DNA of 64,000 bases from Streptomyces lacrimifluminis. Its GTDB lineage: Bacteria; Actinomycetota; Actinomycetes; Streptomycetales; Streptomycetaceae. This document shows positions 43,873 to 52,619 of the stretch, piece after piece (the first letter of the stretch is position 1; every line of letters starts with the position of its first letter). A program made the translations under genes and the position numbers. The DNA lies in assembly GCF_014646095.1 (NCBI RefSeq), contig NZ_BMMU01000023.1, positions 64,548 to 128,547 of the forward strand, given 5' to 3'. Under the pieces are notes generated by a model. It saw only the letters and a list, made by a program, of their open reading frames with translations. It ran no database searches and had not been told where the DNA came from.

Positions 43873-44322
43873 ATGACCACTCCGCCACAGGACCAGAACC
43901 CGAACGCCCCTGTGCCCGCCGAGCCGACGGCGGCCCAGCAGCCGTACCCGCCGCACCAGGGTGCCCCGTTCCAGGGAGCTCCGGTCCCGCCGCCCGCGCC
44001 GACCAAGCGCTTCAGCAAGAAGCTGATGCGCATAGGCGTGTTCATCGTCATCGCGATAGCCATCGCCGGCGGCAAGTGGTACTTCGGGCAGAGTGACGCC
44101 GAGACGACGTCCGTGGGCGCCTGTATGCACAACGACGGTTCGAACACGGCGCCCGACCTCAACGAAGTCGGCTGCACCTCCAGCGACGCCCAGTACAAGG
44201 TCGTCGAGAAGTTCGACAACACCAGCGACGCCGACAAGTGCAAGTCCGTCACGGAGGCAACGATCTCCTACTACCAGGAGGGCAGCAGCCACGACGTCGT
44301 GCTCTGCCTCAAGGAAGTCTGA
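43873..44322 (+). CDS. LppU-like single-pass membrane protein
   Basis: 149 residues. Pro/Gln-rich cytoplasmic N-terminus (1-45), a basic stop (KRFSKKLMR), one membrane helix (IGVFIVIAIAIAGG), then an exported domain with four cysteines (VGACMHND, VGCTSSDAQYKVVEKF, DKCKSVTEATISYYQ, VVLCLKEV), likely two disulfides. Resembles the LppU/SCO-type family of unknown function. ATG 43873 lies after AAGGGGGAC. The gene ends before two large parS palindromes. Confidence 0.75.
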   Translation: MTTPPQDQNPNAPVPAEPTAAQQPYPPHQGAPFQGAPVPPPAPTKRFSKKLMRIGVFIVIAIAIAGGKWYFGQSDAETTSVGACMHNDGSNTAPDLNEVGCTSSDAQYKVVEKFDNTSDADKCKSVTEATISYYQEGSSHDVVLCLKEV

Positions 44323-44342
44323 GCAAGACACAACACACAAGG

Positions 44343-44380
44343 ACAGCGGGCGGTGTTTCACGTGAAACACCGCCCGCTGT
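44343..44380. terminator. 38-bp perfect palindrome with central parS, probable terminator
   Basis: Bases 44343-44380 pair perfectly about the centre of parS 44355-44368. It begins 21 bases after the LppU-like stop. As RNA it forms a GC-rich stem of about 17 bp with a small loop, an ideal intrinsic-type structure. Confidence 0.8.
44355..44368. other. parS site (perfect)
   Basis: GTTTCACGTGAAAC at the centre of the 38-bp palindrome; the next site starts 41 bases on. Confidence 0.92.
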
Positions 44381-44386
44381 GTGTTC

Positions 44387-44418
44387 CGGCGCGATGTTTC
44401 ACGTGAAACATCGCGCCG
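44387..44418. terminator. 32-bp perfect palindrome with central parS, probable terminator
   Basis: Bases 44387-44418 pair perfectly about parS 44396-44409. It starts 6 bases after the previous palindrome and ends 9 bases before the stop of the convergent nucleotidyltransferase gene, so it is well placed to terminate that transcript. Confidence 0.8.
44396..44409. other. parS site (perfect)
   Basis: GTTTCACGTGAAAC at the centre of the 32-bp palindrome. Confidence 0.92.
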
Positions 44419-44427
44419 TTTCACACC

Positions 44428-45870
44428 TCAGTCCTGCTCGGCCCACCACTCCTTGAGCGCTCCCACCGCGGCCTCTCGCTCCATCGGCCCGTTCTCCAGC
44501 CGCAGTTCCAGCAGGAACTTGTACGCCTGACCGATCGCCGGACCGGGCCCGACGCCCAGGATCTCCATGATCTGGTTGCCGTCGAGGTCGGGACGGATCG
44601 AGTCCAGCTCCTCCTGCTCCTGGAGTTGGGTGATCCGCTCCTCCAGGCCGTCGTACGCACGCGAGAGCGCCGTTGCCCTGCGCTTGTTCCGTGTGGTGCA
44701 GTCCGAGCGGGTCAGCTTGTGGAGGCGGTCGAGGAGAGGACCCCCGTCCCGGACATAGCGGCGGACCGCCGAGTCCGTCCACTCTCCGGTGCCGTACCCG
44801 TGGAAGCGCAGGTGGAGTTCGACCAGACGCGAGACGTCCTTCACCAGCTCGTTGGAGTACTTGAGCGCCGTCATCCGCTTCTTGGTCATCTTCGCCCCGA
44901 CCACCTCGTGGTGGTGGAACGAGACCCGCCCGTCCTCCTCGAAGCGACGCGTGCGCGGCTTGCCGATGTCGTGCAGCAGCGCGGCAAGCCGGAGAACGAG
45001 ATCGGGGCCGTTCCGCTCCAGCTCGATCGCCTGCTCCAGAACGATCAGGGAGTGCTCGTAGACGTCCTTGTGCCGGTGGTGTTCGTCGCGCTCCAGGCGC
45101 AGAGCCGGCAACTCGGGCAGTACGTGGTCGGCGAGGCCGGTGTCCACCAGCAGTGTCAGGCCCTTGCGCGGGTGCGGAGACAGGATCAGCTTGTTCAGCT
45201 CGTCCCGCACGCGCTCCGCCGAGACGATCTCGATACGGCCGGCCATGTCGGTCATGGCCGTGACGACCTCGGGGGCCACCTCGAAGTCGAGCTGGGCGGC
45301 GAAGCGCGCGGCCCGCATCATCCGTAGCGGGTCGTCCGAGAAGGAATCCTCAGGCGTGCCCGGCGTGCGCAGCACACGACGTGCCAGGTCCTCACGTCCG
45401 CCGTGCGGATCGATGAACACCTTCTCCGGCAGCGCCACGGCCATCGCGTTAACCGTGAAGTCGCGCCGGACGAGGTCCTCCTCAATGGAGTCACCGTACG
45501 AAACCTCCGGCTTGCGCGAGGTCCTGTCGTACGCCTCCGACCGGTAGGTCGTCACCTCGATCTGGAAGCCGTCCTTCTGTGCCCCGAGCGTCCCGAAGGC
45601 GATCCCGACCTCCCACACGGCGTCCGCCCAGGGGCGGACGATCTTCAGTACGTCCTCGGGGCGAGCGTCGGTCGTGAAGTCCAGGTCGTTGCCGAGCCGG
45701 TCCAGCAGCGCGTCCCGGACGGAGCCGCCGACCAGGGCGAGCGAGAACCCGGCCTCCTGGAAACGACGGGCAAGGTCGTCGGCGACCGGGGCCACCCGCA
45801 GCAACTCACTCACCGCGTGGAGCTGCACCTGGTTCAGGGCACTGGCATTGTCTTCGTTGGCGTTCGGCAC
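44428..45870 (-). CDS. CCA tRNA nucleotidyltransferase / poly(A) polymerase family
   Basis: 480 residues. The class II nucleotidyltransferase head is clear: FSLALVGGSVRDALLDRLGNDLDFTTDARPEDV, RRDFTVNAMAVAL, DDPLRMMRAARFAAQLDFEV. An HD domain (RLAALLHDIGKPRTR... FHHHEVVGAKM) follows. The S. coelicolor homologue is known as a CCA-adding enzyme. The start is uncertain; I used the GTG at 45870 (VPNANEDNASALNQ), with no strong ribosome binding site. The region upstream is divergent from the DUF6049-type gene. Confidence 0.93.
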   Translation of the reverse strand: MPNANEDNASALNQVQLHAVSELLRVAPVADDLARRFQEAGFSLALVGGSVRDALLDRLGNDLDFTTDARPEDVLKIVRPWADAVWEVGIAFGTLGAQKDGFQIEVTTYRSEAYDRTSRKPEVSYGDSIEEDLVRRDFTVNAMAVALPEKVFIDPHGGREDLARRVLRTPGTPEDSFSDDPLRMMRAARFAAQLDFEVAPEVVTAMTDMAGRIEIVSAERVRDELNKLILSPHPRKGLTLLVDTGLADHVLPELPALRLERDEHHRHKDVYEHSLIVLEQAIELERNGPDLVLRLAALLHDIGKPRTRRFEEDGRVSFHHHEVVGAKMTKKRMTALKYSNELVKDVSRLVELHLRFHGYGTGEWTDSAVRRYVRDGGPLLDRLHKLTRSDCTTRNKRRATALSRAYDGLEERITQLQEQEELDSIRPDLDGNQIMEILGVGPGPAIGQAYKFLLELRLENGPMEREAAVGALKEWWAEQD

Positions 45871-46089
45871 AACAGAAAAGGGTACGTGGCCCGGGCGACG
45901 GACCGCGCCTCCATAAAACGTCCACGCACTCGGCCGGGGACTCCTCCATCGATACACACACATAGAGGACAGCCGACCGGTGTTCCACGATCTTGTGGAG
46001 CAGTCCGCGGCACTTCCCCTCAGCGCGCATCGTTACCATGCGTGGACGCACATTCCGACGACCACTGACGACGAGGGACGGGCGAACGC

Positions 46090-48465
46090 GTGGCCGAGGC
46101 GGCAGACTTCCCGGGGCTGACTCCCTCACTCGCGCGCCGGTGGTTCCGGCGAGCCGGAGTGCTGCTCACGGGGGCGCCTCTACTGGCCTGTCTGCTCCAA
46201 CTACCCGCCGGACAGCCCGCGTATGCCGCGGATTCCGACCCGGTGGTCGTTTCCATCGATTCGCTCACCCCCAGCGCCCCCACGGACGGGGACACGGTGA
46301 CCGTGTCCGGCACCGTGACCAACAAGGGCAAGCGGGCGGTCACGGACGCCCATGTGGACCTGCGCGTGGGACAGCTGCTGACCACCCGCTCGGGGATCGA
46401 CGACGTCGCCGCGCGCACCGACTACGTATCGGGTGCCGACGGGACGGAGGTCGGCGGCAAGTACGTCGAGAAGTTCTCGAAGCTCACTCCGGGGGTCGCC
46501 CAGCCGTTCACCCTCTCCGTTCCGGTCGACAAGATGGACCTCGGCCAGGACGGCGTCTACCAACTCGGCGTCTCGCTGTCGGGCGAGACCTCCGCCGAAC
46601 CGTACGAGCGGGTGCTCGGAATCCAGCGGACGTTCCTGCCGTGGCAGCCCAAGGAGGCGGACACAAGGACGCGGACGACGTATCTGTGGCCACTGATCTC
46701 CACGGTCCACATGACGGCGCAGACCGGCCCGGGCGAGCAGCAGACGCCCGTCTTCCTCAACGACGACCTCGCCACGGAGATCTCCCCGGGTGGACGCCTG
46801 GAGCAGATGCTCTCCCTGGGCAAGGAACTCGACGTCACCTGGGTGATCGACCCCGACCTGCTGGCGTCCGTCGACGCGATGGCCGGCGGCTACGGCATCC
46901 AGGGCGCCGACGGCACCAGTACGCCGGGCACGGGTCAGGCGGTCGCCAAGCAGTGGCTCGCCGAACTCCAGGACGCGGTCGCGGGCAAGGAGGTCGTCGC
47001 CCTCCCCTTCGGTGACCCCGACCTCGCTTCCATCGCGCACAACGGCAAGAACGTCACCGGCACTCTGAGCCATCTCAAGAGTGCCACGGACGTTGCCACC
47101 GACACCGTGAAGACGATCCTCCATGTCACACCCAGCACCGACTTCGCGTGGCCGGTGAACGGTGCCGTAGACCCGTCGATCGTCAAGATCGCCACCTCGG
47201 CGGGTGCCGACAAGGTGATCGCGCGAAGCGACAGCCTGAAGGAGACCGGCGACCTGCCGTACACGCCATCCGCGGCCCGCCCCATCGGTGGCGGCACCAC
47301 GGCGGTCGTCGCGGACACGCGGCTGTCCACGGCCTTCCAGGGCGACATGACGAAGGCCGGCAGCTCCACGCTCGCGGTGCAGAAGTTCCTCGCCACGAGC
47401 CTGACGACCACCCTCCAGGCCGACAAGCAGCGCACCATCGTCGTCGCCCCGCAGCGCATGCCGTCCGCGAGCCAGGCCCAGACGATGGAGGAGGCGATCA
47501 CCGCCCTCCAGGACTCGAACTGGTCCCAGCCCCAGGAACTCACCGCGACCGCCGACACCAAGCCGGACCCGGGCGCCACCACCAAGGTGCCCTCGGCGTC
47601 CTCCTACCCCGCCACACTGCGCAGGCACCAGTTGCCGAAGTCGGCCTTCGCGCAGATCGCGACCACGCAGGACAAGCTCGACAACTTCAAGATCATCCTT
47701 ACCGACGAGACCCGCGTGGAGACGCCCTTCGGGCGGGCCGTCAACCGCGAGATGGCCACGTCCTGGCGCGGCCGGTCCGGCGCTGCGAACAGTTTCCGCA
47801 GGGGCGTGGAGTCACACCTCGACGACCTGACCGACCAGGTCAAGCTGATCAAGAAGTCCGAGACGAAGCTCTCCGGCGGCAGCGCCACCATCCCGGTCAC
47901 CGTCCAGAACAACCTCGTCCAGCCCGTCGACAACCTCGTCCTGCGGGTCACCTCGACGAACCCGACCCGGCTCAAGATCGGTGACGACGACTACCAGGAA
48001 AAGCCCGTCGCGATCTCCGGCGGCCACAGCCAGTCCGTGAAGTTCACCACGTCGTCCAACGCCAACGGCCCGATCACCGTGATCGCGCAGCTGTACACGA
48101 AGGACGGCCAGAAGTACGGACCGGCCGTCTCCTTCGACGTGCGGGTCACCGAGTTCACGGCCATGGCGATGCTGGTCATCGGCGGCGGCTTCCTGCTGCT
48201 CGTACTCGCCGGCCTGCGCATGTACACACAGCGCAAGCGCGCCGCGGCCCGGCGCGCCGAGGGGTCGGGCAACGGGCACGAGGACGAAGCTGTGGATGAG
48301 GCGGCCGGAGACGACGAGAACCATGCCGACGACGAGAGTCGTCCGCGGGGGGAGTCGGACGCGGCGGTGCGGGCAGACGCCCCGGAGCAGCCGAGTGACC
48401 CGACGCCGAACACCGCACCGGAAAGCGCCGACCCGTCCGGGACGGGTGAGAGAGTGGACCGTTGA
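46090..48465 (+). CDS. Large exported membrane-anchored protein (DUF6049-like)
   Basis: 791 residues. N-terminal signal/anchor WFRRAGVLLTGAPLLACLLQLPAGQPAYA, a long extracytoplasmic region with a CARDB-like start (VVVSIDSLTPSAPTDGDTVTVSGTVTNKG), and a C-terminal helix AMAMLVIGGGFLLLVLAGLRMY followed by a charged cytoplasmic tail. GTG 46090 start. It lies immediately upstream of murJ in the same direction, an arrangement kept in actinobacteria, suggesting an envelope role. No enzymatic motif seen. Confidence 0.82.
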   Translation: MAEAADFPGLTPSLARRWFRRAGVLLTGAPLLACLLQLPAGQPAYAADSDPVVVSIDSLTPSAPTDGDTVTVSGTVTNKGKRAVTDAHVDLRVGQLLTTRSGIDDVAARTDYVSGADGTEVGGKYVEKFSKLTPGVAQPFTLSVPVDKMDLGQDGVYQLGVSLSGETSAEPYERVLGIQRTFLPWQPKEADTRTRTTYLWPLISTVHMTAQTGPGEQQTPVFLNDDLATEISPGGRLEQMLSLGKELDVTWVIDPDLLASVDAMAGGYGIQGADGTSTPGTGQAVAKQWLAELQDAVAGKEVVALPFGDPDLASIAHNGKNVTGTLSHLKSATDVATDTVKTILHVTPSTDFAWPVNGAVDPSIVKIATSAGADKVIARSDSLKETGDLPYTPSAARPIGGGTTAVVADTRLSTAFQGDMTKAGSSTLAVQKFLATSLTTTLQADKQRTIVVAPQRMPSASQAQTMEEAITALQDSNWSQPQELTATADTKPDPGATTKVPSASSYPATLRRHQLPKSAFAQIATTQDKLDNFKIILTDETRVETPFGRAVNREMATSWRGRSGAANSFRRGVESHLDDLTDQVKLIKKSETKLSGGSATIPVTVQNNLVQPVDNLVLRVTSTNPTRLKIGDDDYQEKPVAISGGHSQSVKFTTSSNANGPITVIAQLYTKDGQKYGPAVSFDVRVTEFTAMAMLVIGGGFLLLVLAGLRMYTQRKRAAARRAEGSGNGHEDEAVDEAAGDDENHADDESRPRGESDAAVRADAPEQPSDPTPNTAPESADPSGTGERVDR

Positions 48466-48512
48466 GCGATGTCGTGGCCGGTGGGCCCGGTGAACGATGA
48501 GGTGGGGTAACC

Positions 48513-50780
48513 ATGAACGCGCCGTACGACGGTGACCGCGGTCAGGGCGCGGGCGACTCGGGCCGTCCCGAGGCTCCGCCGCCCGAGGACGGCCAGGTGC
48601 CGGCGCAGTCCCCCGCGGACATGTACCTCCAGGACGCCTACACACAGGACCCCTACCGGGCCCAGGATCTCTCCGCCCAGGACCCGGTGGCCGAGGCGCT
48701 CTACGACCGCGCCGCGCACCCCCCGCCGCCCCCCGGCACGTATCAGCCGCAGCCTCCGCTCTATGGCCAGCCCGCCCAGGCGCCGTACGCCCCCGATCCG
48801 CACGTGTGGGCCCAGACCCCGGCCCCCGAGCCGGACGGAGCCACGCAGTACCTGCCGTACGGCGACGATCCCCGCACCACCCAGTACGTGGGCGTCGACG
48901 CCCTGGTCTCCCAGGCCGGGGAGCAACGACACGAGCCGGACGCCTTCGCGCATCTCTTCCGGGACCAGCAGCAGGGCGGCGGGCAGGGGCCCGCGGAACC
49001 CCCGGTGGTACCCGGCCCGTCCCCCTCGCCGGCCCCGGGCCACAGCCCCGCCCCGCGGGTCCAGGTCCCGGCTGCCGACGCCACTATGCAGCTCACCCCC
49101 CAAGCAGCACCCGCCCCCGCCACGACACCTGCGGCCCCCAAGAAAAGCGGTCGGGCCGCGGGCCTGCTGAAGTCGAGCGCCGTCATGGCGGCGGGCACGA
49201 TGGTCTCCCGCCTCACCGGCTTCGTCCGCTCGGCGCTGATCGTGTCGGCCCTCGGTCTCGGCATGCTGGGCGACTCCTTCCAGGTCGCCTATCAGCTGCC
49301 CACCATGATCTACATCCTGACCGTCGGCGGGGGCCTCAACTCCGTCTTCGTACCGCAGCTCGTACGTGCCATGAAGGACGACGACGACGGCGGCGAGGCG
49401 TTCGCGAACCGTCTGCTGACCCTCGTCATGGTCGCCCTCGGCGTGCTCACCGCGCTGGCGGTTTTCGCCGCTCCCCTGCTGGTCCGCGCCCTGTCGGTGG
49501 AGATCGCCGACGATCCGGCGGCCAACGAGGTCGCCGTCACCTTCACCCGCTACTTCCTGCCCACGATCTTCTTCATGGGCATCCACGTCGTGATGGGGCA
49601 GATCCTCAACGCGCGCGGGAAGTTCGGCGCGATGATGTGGACGCCGGTCCTGAACAACGTCGTCATCATCGTGACCCTCGGCATGTTCATCTGGGTGTAC
49701 GGCAGCGCGGCGGACTCCGGCATGGAGGTCACCACCATCCCGCCGGAGGGCCAGCGCCTCCTCGGCATCGGTGTGCTGCTAGGCCTCGTCGTCCAGGCCC
49801 TCGCGATGATCCCGTACCTGCGCGAGACCGGCTTCAGGATGCGGCTGCGCTTCGACTGGAAGGGCCACGGCCTCGGCAAGGCCGCGATGCTCGCCAAGTG
49901 GACGATCCTGTTCGTCCTCGCCAACCAGGCGGGCGCCCTCGTCGTCACCCAGCTGGCCACCGCCGCCGCCGGCGACAACCCGGAGGTCAAGGGCACCGGC
50001 TTCGCGGCCTATGCCAACGCCCAGCTCGTCTGGGGCCTGCCGCAGGCCATCATCACGGTCTCCCTGATGGCCGCACTGCTGCCGCGGCTGGCCCGCTCGG
50101 CCCACGAGGGCGACGCCGGCGCGGTGCGCGACGACATCTCCCAGGGCCTGCGCACCACCGCTGTCGCGATCGTGCCCATCGCCTTCGGCTTCGTGGCCCT
50201 CGGTATCCCGATGTGCACCCTGATCTTCGGTTCCTCGGGCACCACCGAGGCCACCAACATGGGCTTCATGCTGATGGCCTTCGCCCTGGGCCTGATCCCC
50301 TACTCCGTGCAGTACGTCGTCCTGCGCGCCTTCTACGCGTACGAGGACACCCGCACCCCCTTCTACAACACGGTGATCGTCGCCGCCGTCAACGCGACGG
50401 CATCCGCCCTCTGCTTTTTCGTGCTCCCGGCCCGCTGGGCCGTGGTCGGCATGGCCGCCTCGTACGGACTCGCGTACGCGATCGGTGTCGGCGTCGCCTG
50501 GAACCGGCTGCGCAAGCGCCTTGGCGGCGACCTCGACGGCACCCGTGTCCTGCGGACGTACGCCCGGCTGGGCATCGCCTCGGTACCGGCCGCGCTCCTC
50601 AGCGGCGCGGCCTGCTACGGCATCGGCCACACTCTGGGCCAGGGCGTCGGCGGCTCCTTCGCCGCCCTGCTCGGCGGTGGTGCCGTCCTGCTCGGCGTCT
50701 TCTACGTCGCCGCCCGCCGTATGCGCATTGAAGAACTGAACTCACTGGTGGGTATGGTGCGCGGGCGACTGGGGCGGTGA
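48513..50780 (+). CDS. murJ: Lipid II flippase MurJ (MviN)
   Basis: 755 residues. The first ~210 residues are Pro/Gln/Asp-rich and disordered with YQDP/APDP-type runs. The MOP-superfamily core begins at KSSAVMAAGTMVSRLTGFVRSALIVSALGLGMLGDSFQVAYQLPTMIYILTVGGGLNSVFVPQL, followed by about fourteen helices. It moves lipid II across the membrane. ATG 48513 follows AGGTGGGG. The next gene, a pseudokinase, corresponds to the C-terminal part of the mycobacterial MviN polypeptide, so the two products probably work together. Confidence 0.95.
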   Translation: MNAPYDGDRGQGAGDSGRPEAPPPEDGQVPAQSPADMYLQDAYTQDPYRAQDLSAQDPVAEALYDRAAHPPPPPGTYQPQPPLYGQPAQAPYAPDPHVWAQTPAPEPDGATQYLPYGDDPRTTQYVGVDALVSQAGEQRHEPDAFAHLFRDQQQGGGQGPAEPPVVPGPSPSPAPGHSPAPRVQVPAADATMQLTPQAAPAPATTPAAPKKSGRAAGLLKSSAVMAAGTMVSRLTGFVRSALIVSALGLGMLGDSFQVAYQLPTMIYILTVGGGLNSVFVPQLVRAMKDDDDGGEAFANRLLTLVMVALGVLTALAVFAAPLLVRALSVEIADDPAANEVAVTFTRYFLPTIFFMGIHVVMGQILNARGKFGAMMWTPVLNNVVIIVTLGMFIWVYGSAADSGMEVTTIPPEGQRLLGIGVLLGLVVQALAMIPYLRETGFRMRLRFDWKGHGLGKAAMLAKWTILFVLANQAGALVVTQLATAAAGDNPEVKGTGFAAYANAQLVWGLPQAIITVSLMAALLPRLARSAHEGDAGAVRDDISQGLRTTAVAIVPIAFGFVALGIPMCTLIFGSSGTTEATNMGFMLMAFALGLIPYSVQYVVLRAFYAYEDTRTPFYNTVIVAAVNATASALCFFVLPARWAVVGMAASYGLAYAIGVGVAWNRLRKRLGGDLDGTRVLRTYARLGIASVPAALLSGAACYGIGHTLGQGVGGSFAALLGGGAVLLGVFYVAARRMRIEELNSLVGMVRGRLGR

Positions 50781-50804
50781 GTCGAGGGAAACCGCACAAC
50801 CATC

Positions 50805-50837
50805 GTCCGCCACCGCGTGTCGTGCAGAGTGGCGGAC
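50805..50837 (+). other. Hairpin between murJ and the pseudokinase gene
   Basis: 9-bp stem (50805-50813 with 50829-50837) with a 15-base loop, 25 bases after the murJ stop. It may attenuate or stabilise mRNA between the two coding regions; a terminator role is possible but weak. Confidence 0.4.
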
Positions 50838-50898
50838 TGTGGGCACAATTGGGTTTGGCGTCGGAGAGCTCGTAACGGATGGGGAGGCAGGAGCGACG

Positions 50899-52596
50899 GT
50901 GGCGGAACGGAGCACAGCTGCCGTCGACGTGGCAGACAACAGCGGCGACGAGCCGTTGACCGCGCAGGCGGACGAGCCCACGGCCGACGGCGTGGCCCAG
51001 AACCGGGAGCGGGACACGGACAACGACGAGGCACAGGGGAGCGGCGGGACCGAGAGTCCCGGAAAGGCCTCACCGCCCGAACTGCACAGCGGCCACAAAC
51101 TCGCCAGGCGCTACCGCCTGGAAGAGTGCGTCACCCGTCTGGACGGATTCAGCAGCTGGCGCGCGGTCGACGAGAAGCTTCGTCGCGCCGTCGGCGTGCA
51201 CATCCTGCCCGCGGACCACTCACGGGCGCGTTCCGTGCTGGCCGCGGCCCGATCCTCGGCGCTGCTCGGCGACCCCCGCTTCGTGCAGGTCCTCGACGCC
51301 GTCGAGGAGGACGACCTCGTGTACGTCGTCCACGAGTGGCTGCCCGACGCGACGGAACTGACCGCACTCCTGGCCGCAGGCCCGCTGGAGGCGCACGACG
51401 CCTACCAGATGGTCAGCCAGATCGCCTCCGCCATGGCCGTCGCCCACCGGGAGGGCCTCGCGCATCTGCGCCTGACCCCGAGCACCATCCTGCGGAGCTC
51501 GTCCGGCCAGTGGCGTGTGCGCGGCCTCGCGGTCAACGCGGCGCTGCGCGGCATCACTTCCGACACCCCGCAACGGGCCGACACGGAGGCGATCGGCGCC
51601 CTGCTGTACGCCTCGCTCACCCAGCGCTGGCCGTACGAGAACGACGCGTACGGCCTGTCGGGGCTGCCCAAGGGTGTCGGTCTGATCGCGCCCGACCAGG
51701 TGCGGGCCGGAGTCCACCGCGGCCTGTCGGAGCTCGCGATGCGCGCGCTCGCCAACGACGGCGCCACCGCCTCACGCCACGAGTCCGCGTGCACGACGCC
51801 CGAGGAACTGGTCAAGGCGATCGGCGAGATGCCCCGCATCCGCCCGCCGGAGCCGGTGTTCACGGCACCGCCCGACTACCAGCGCACGACGTACCAACAG
51901 GGCTCGTACGGCCGTCAGGCTCCCCGCCCGGGCCTCGCGCAGCCGCTGCCCACCCCGCCGCCCCCGCTGCAGAGCCGTACCGGCAAGGCGCTCAAGTGGG
52001 CTGTCTCCGCCCTCCTGATCGCCGCCCTCGGCCTCGGCAGCTGGCAGCTCGCGGACGCCCTCATGGACCAGGGCAACAAGGCCGACGACACCGACCAGAC
52101 GCAGACAACGGACGGTGGGGACAAGAGTCCGGCGAAACCTGTCAGCAGGCCGATCGCCATCGAAGGGGCCCGTGACTTCGACCCGCTCGGCGAGGACGGG
52201 ACCGAGAACCCGGACGACATAGACAAGGTTTACGACACCACTGCGGGCACGTACTGGCAGACGAGCTACTACACAAGTTCCGACTTCGGACGGTTGAAGT
52301 CGGGCGTCGGAGTCGTCCTCGATCTCGGCAAGGTCCAGCAGGTCGGAGAGGTAACCGTCACCTTCGTCGGCGACACCTCCGTCGAACTCCGCGCCGCCTC
52401 GGGAGACACCGGTACGGAGCCGACGTCCCTCGACGGTTACACGAAGGTGGCCGGAGGCTCGGGCGCGAGTGTGACCCTCAAGCCCGGCAAGTCGCTCAAG
52501 TCTCGCTATCTTCTGGTCTGGCTGACCGATCTGCCGAAGCAGGTCGACGACGGCAAGTTCCGCGGCAGGATCGTGGACGTCAAGGTGAGCAGCTGA
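50899..52596 (+). CDS. MurJ-associated membrane pseudokinase
   Basis: 565 residues. Residues ~75-330 resemble a Ser/Thr kinase fold, but the active-site parts are missing: the HRDLKPxN loop reads HREGLAHLRLTPSTI, lacking the catalytic Asp, and no DFG follows (VRGLAVNAAL). After a Pro-rich linker come one membrane helix (ALKWAVSALLIAALGLGSWQLAD) and an exported beta-rich domain of the discoidin/galactose-binding type (VYDTTAGTYWQTSYYTSSDFGRLKSGVGVVLDLG). In mycobacteria this pseudokinase is fused to MviN and binds FhaA. GTG 50899 chosen: AGGAG five bases upstream. Confidence 0.85.
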   Translation: MAERSTAAVDVADNSGDEPLTAQADEPTADGVAQNRERDTDNDEAQGSGGTESPGKASPPELHSGHKLARRYRLEECVTRLDGFSSWRAVDEKLRRAVGVHILPADHSRARSVLAAARSSALLGDPRFVQVLDAVEEDDLVYVVHEWLPDATELTALLAAGPLEAHDAYQMVSQIASAMAVAHREGLAHLRLTPSTILRSSSGQWRVRGLAVNAALRGITSDTPQRADTEAIGALLYASLTQRWPYENDAYGLSGLPKGVGLIAPDQVRAGVHRGLSELAMRALANDGATASRHESACTTPEELVKAIGEMPRIRPPEPVFTAPPDYQRTTYQQGSYGRQAPRPGLAQPLPTPPPPLQSRTGKALKWAVSALLIAALGLGSWQLADALMDQGNKADDTDQTQTTDGGDKSPAKPVSRPIAIEGARDFDPLGEDGTENPDDIDKVYDTTAGTYWQTSYYTSSDFGRLKSGVGVVLDLGKVQQVGEVTVTFVGDTSVELRAASGDTGTEPTSLDGYTKVAGGSGASVTLKPGKSLKSRYLLVWLTDLPKQVDDGKFRGRIVDVKVSS

Positions 52597-52619
52597 GAAG
52601 TGAAGGGGAGGGGGGTCCG

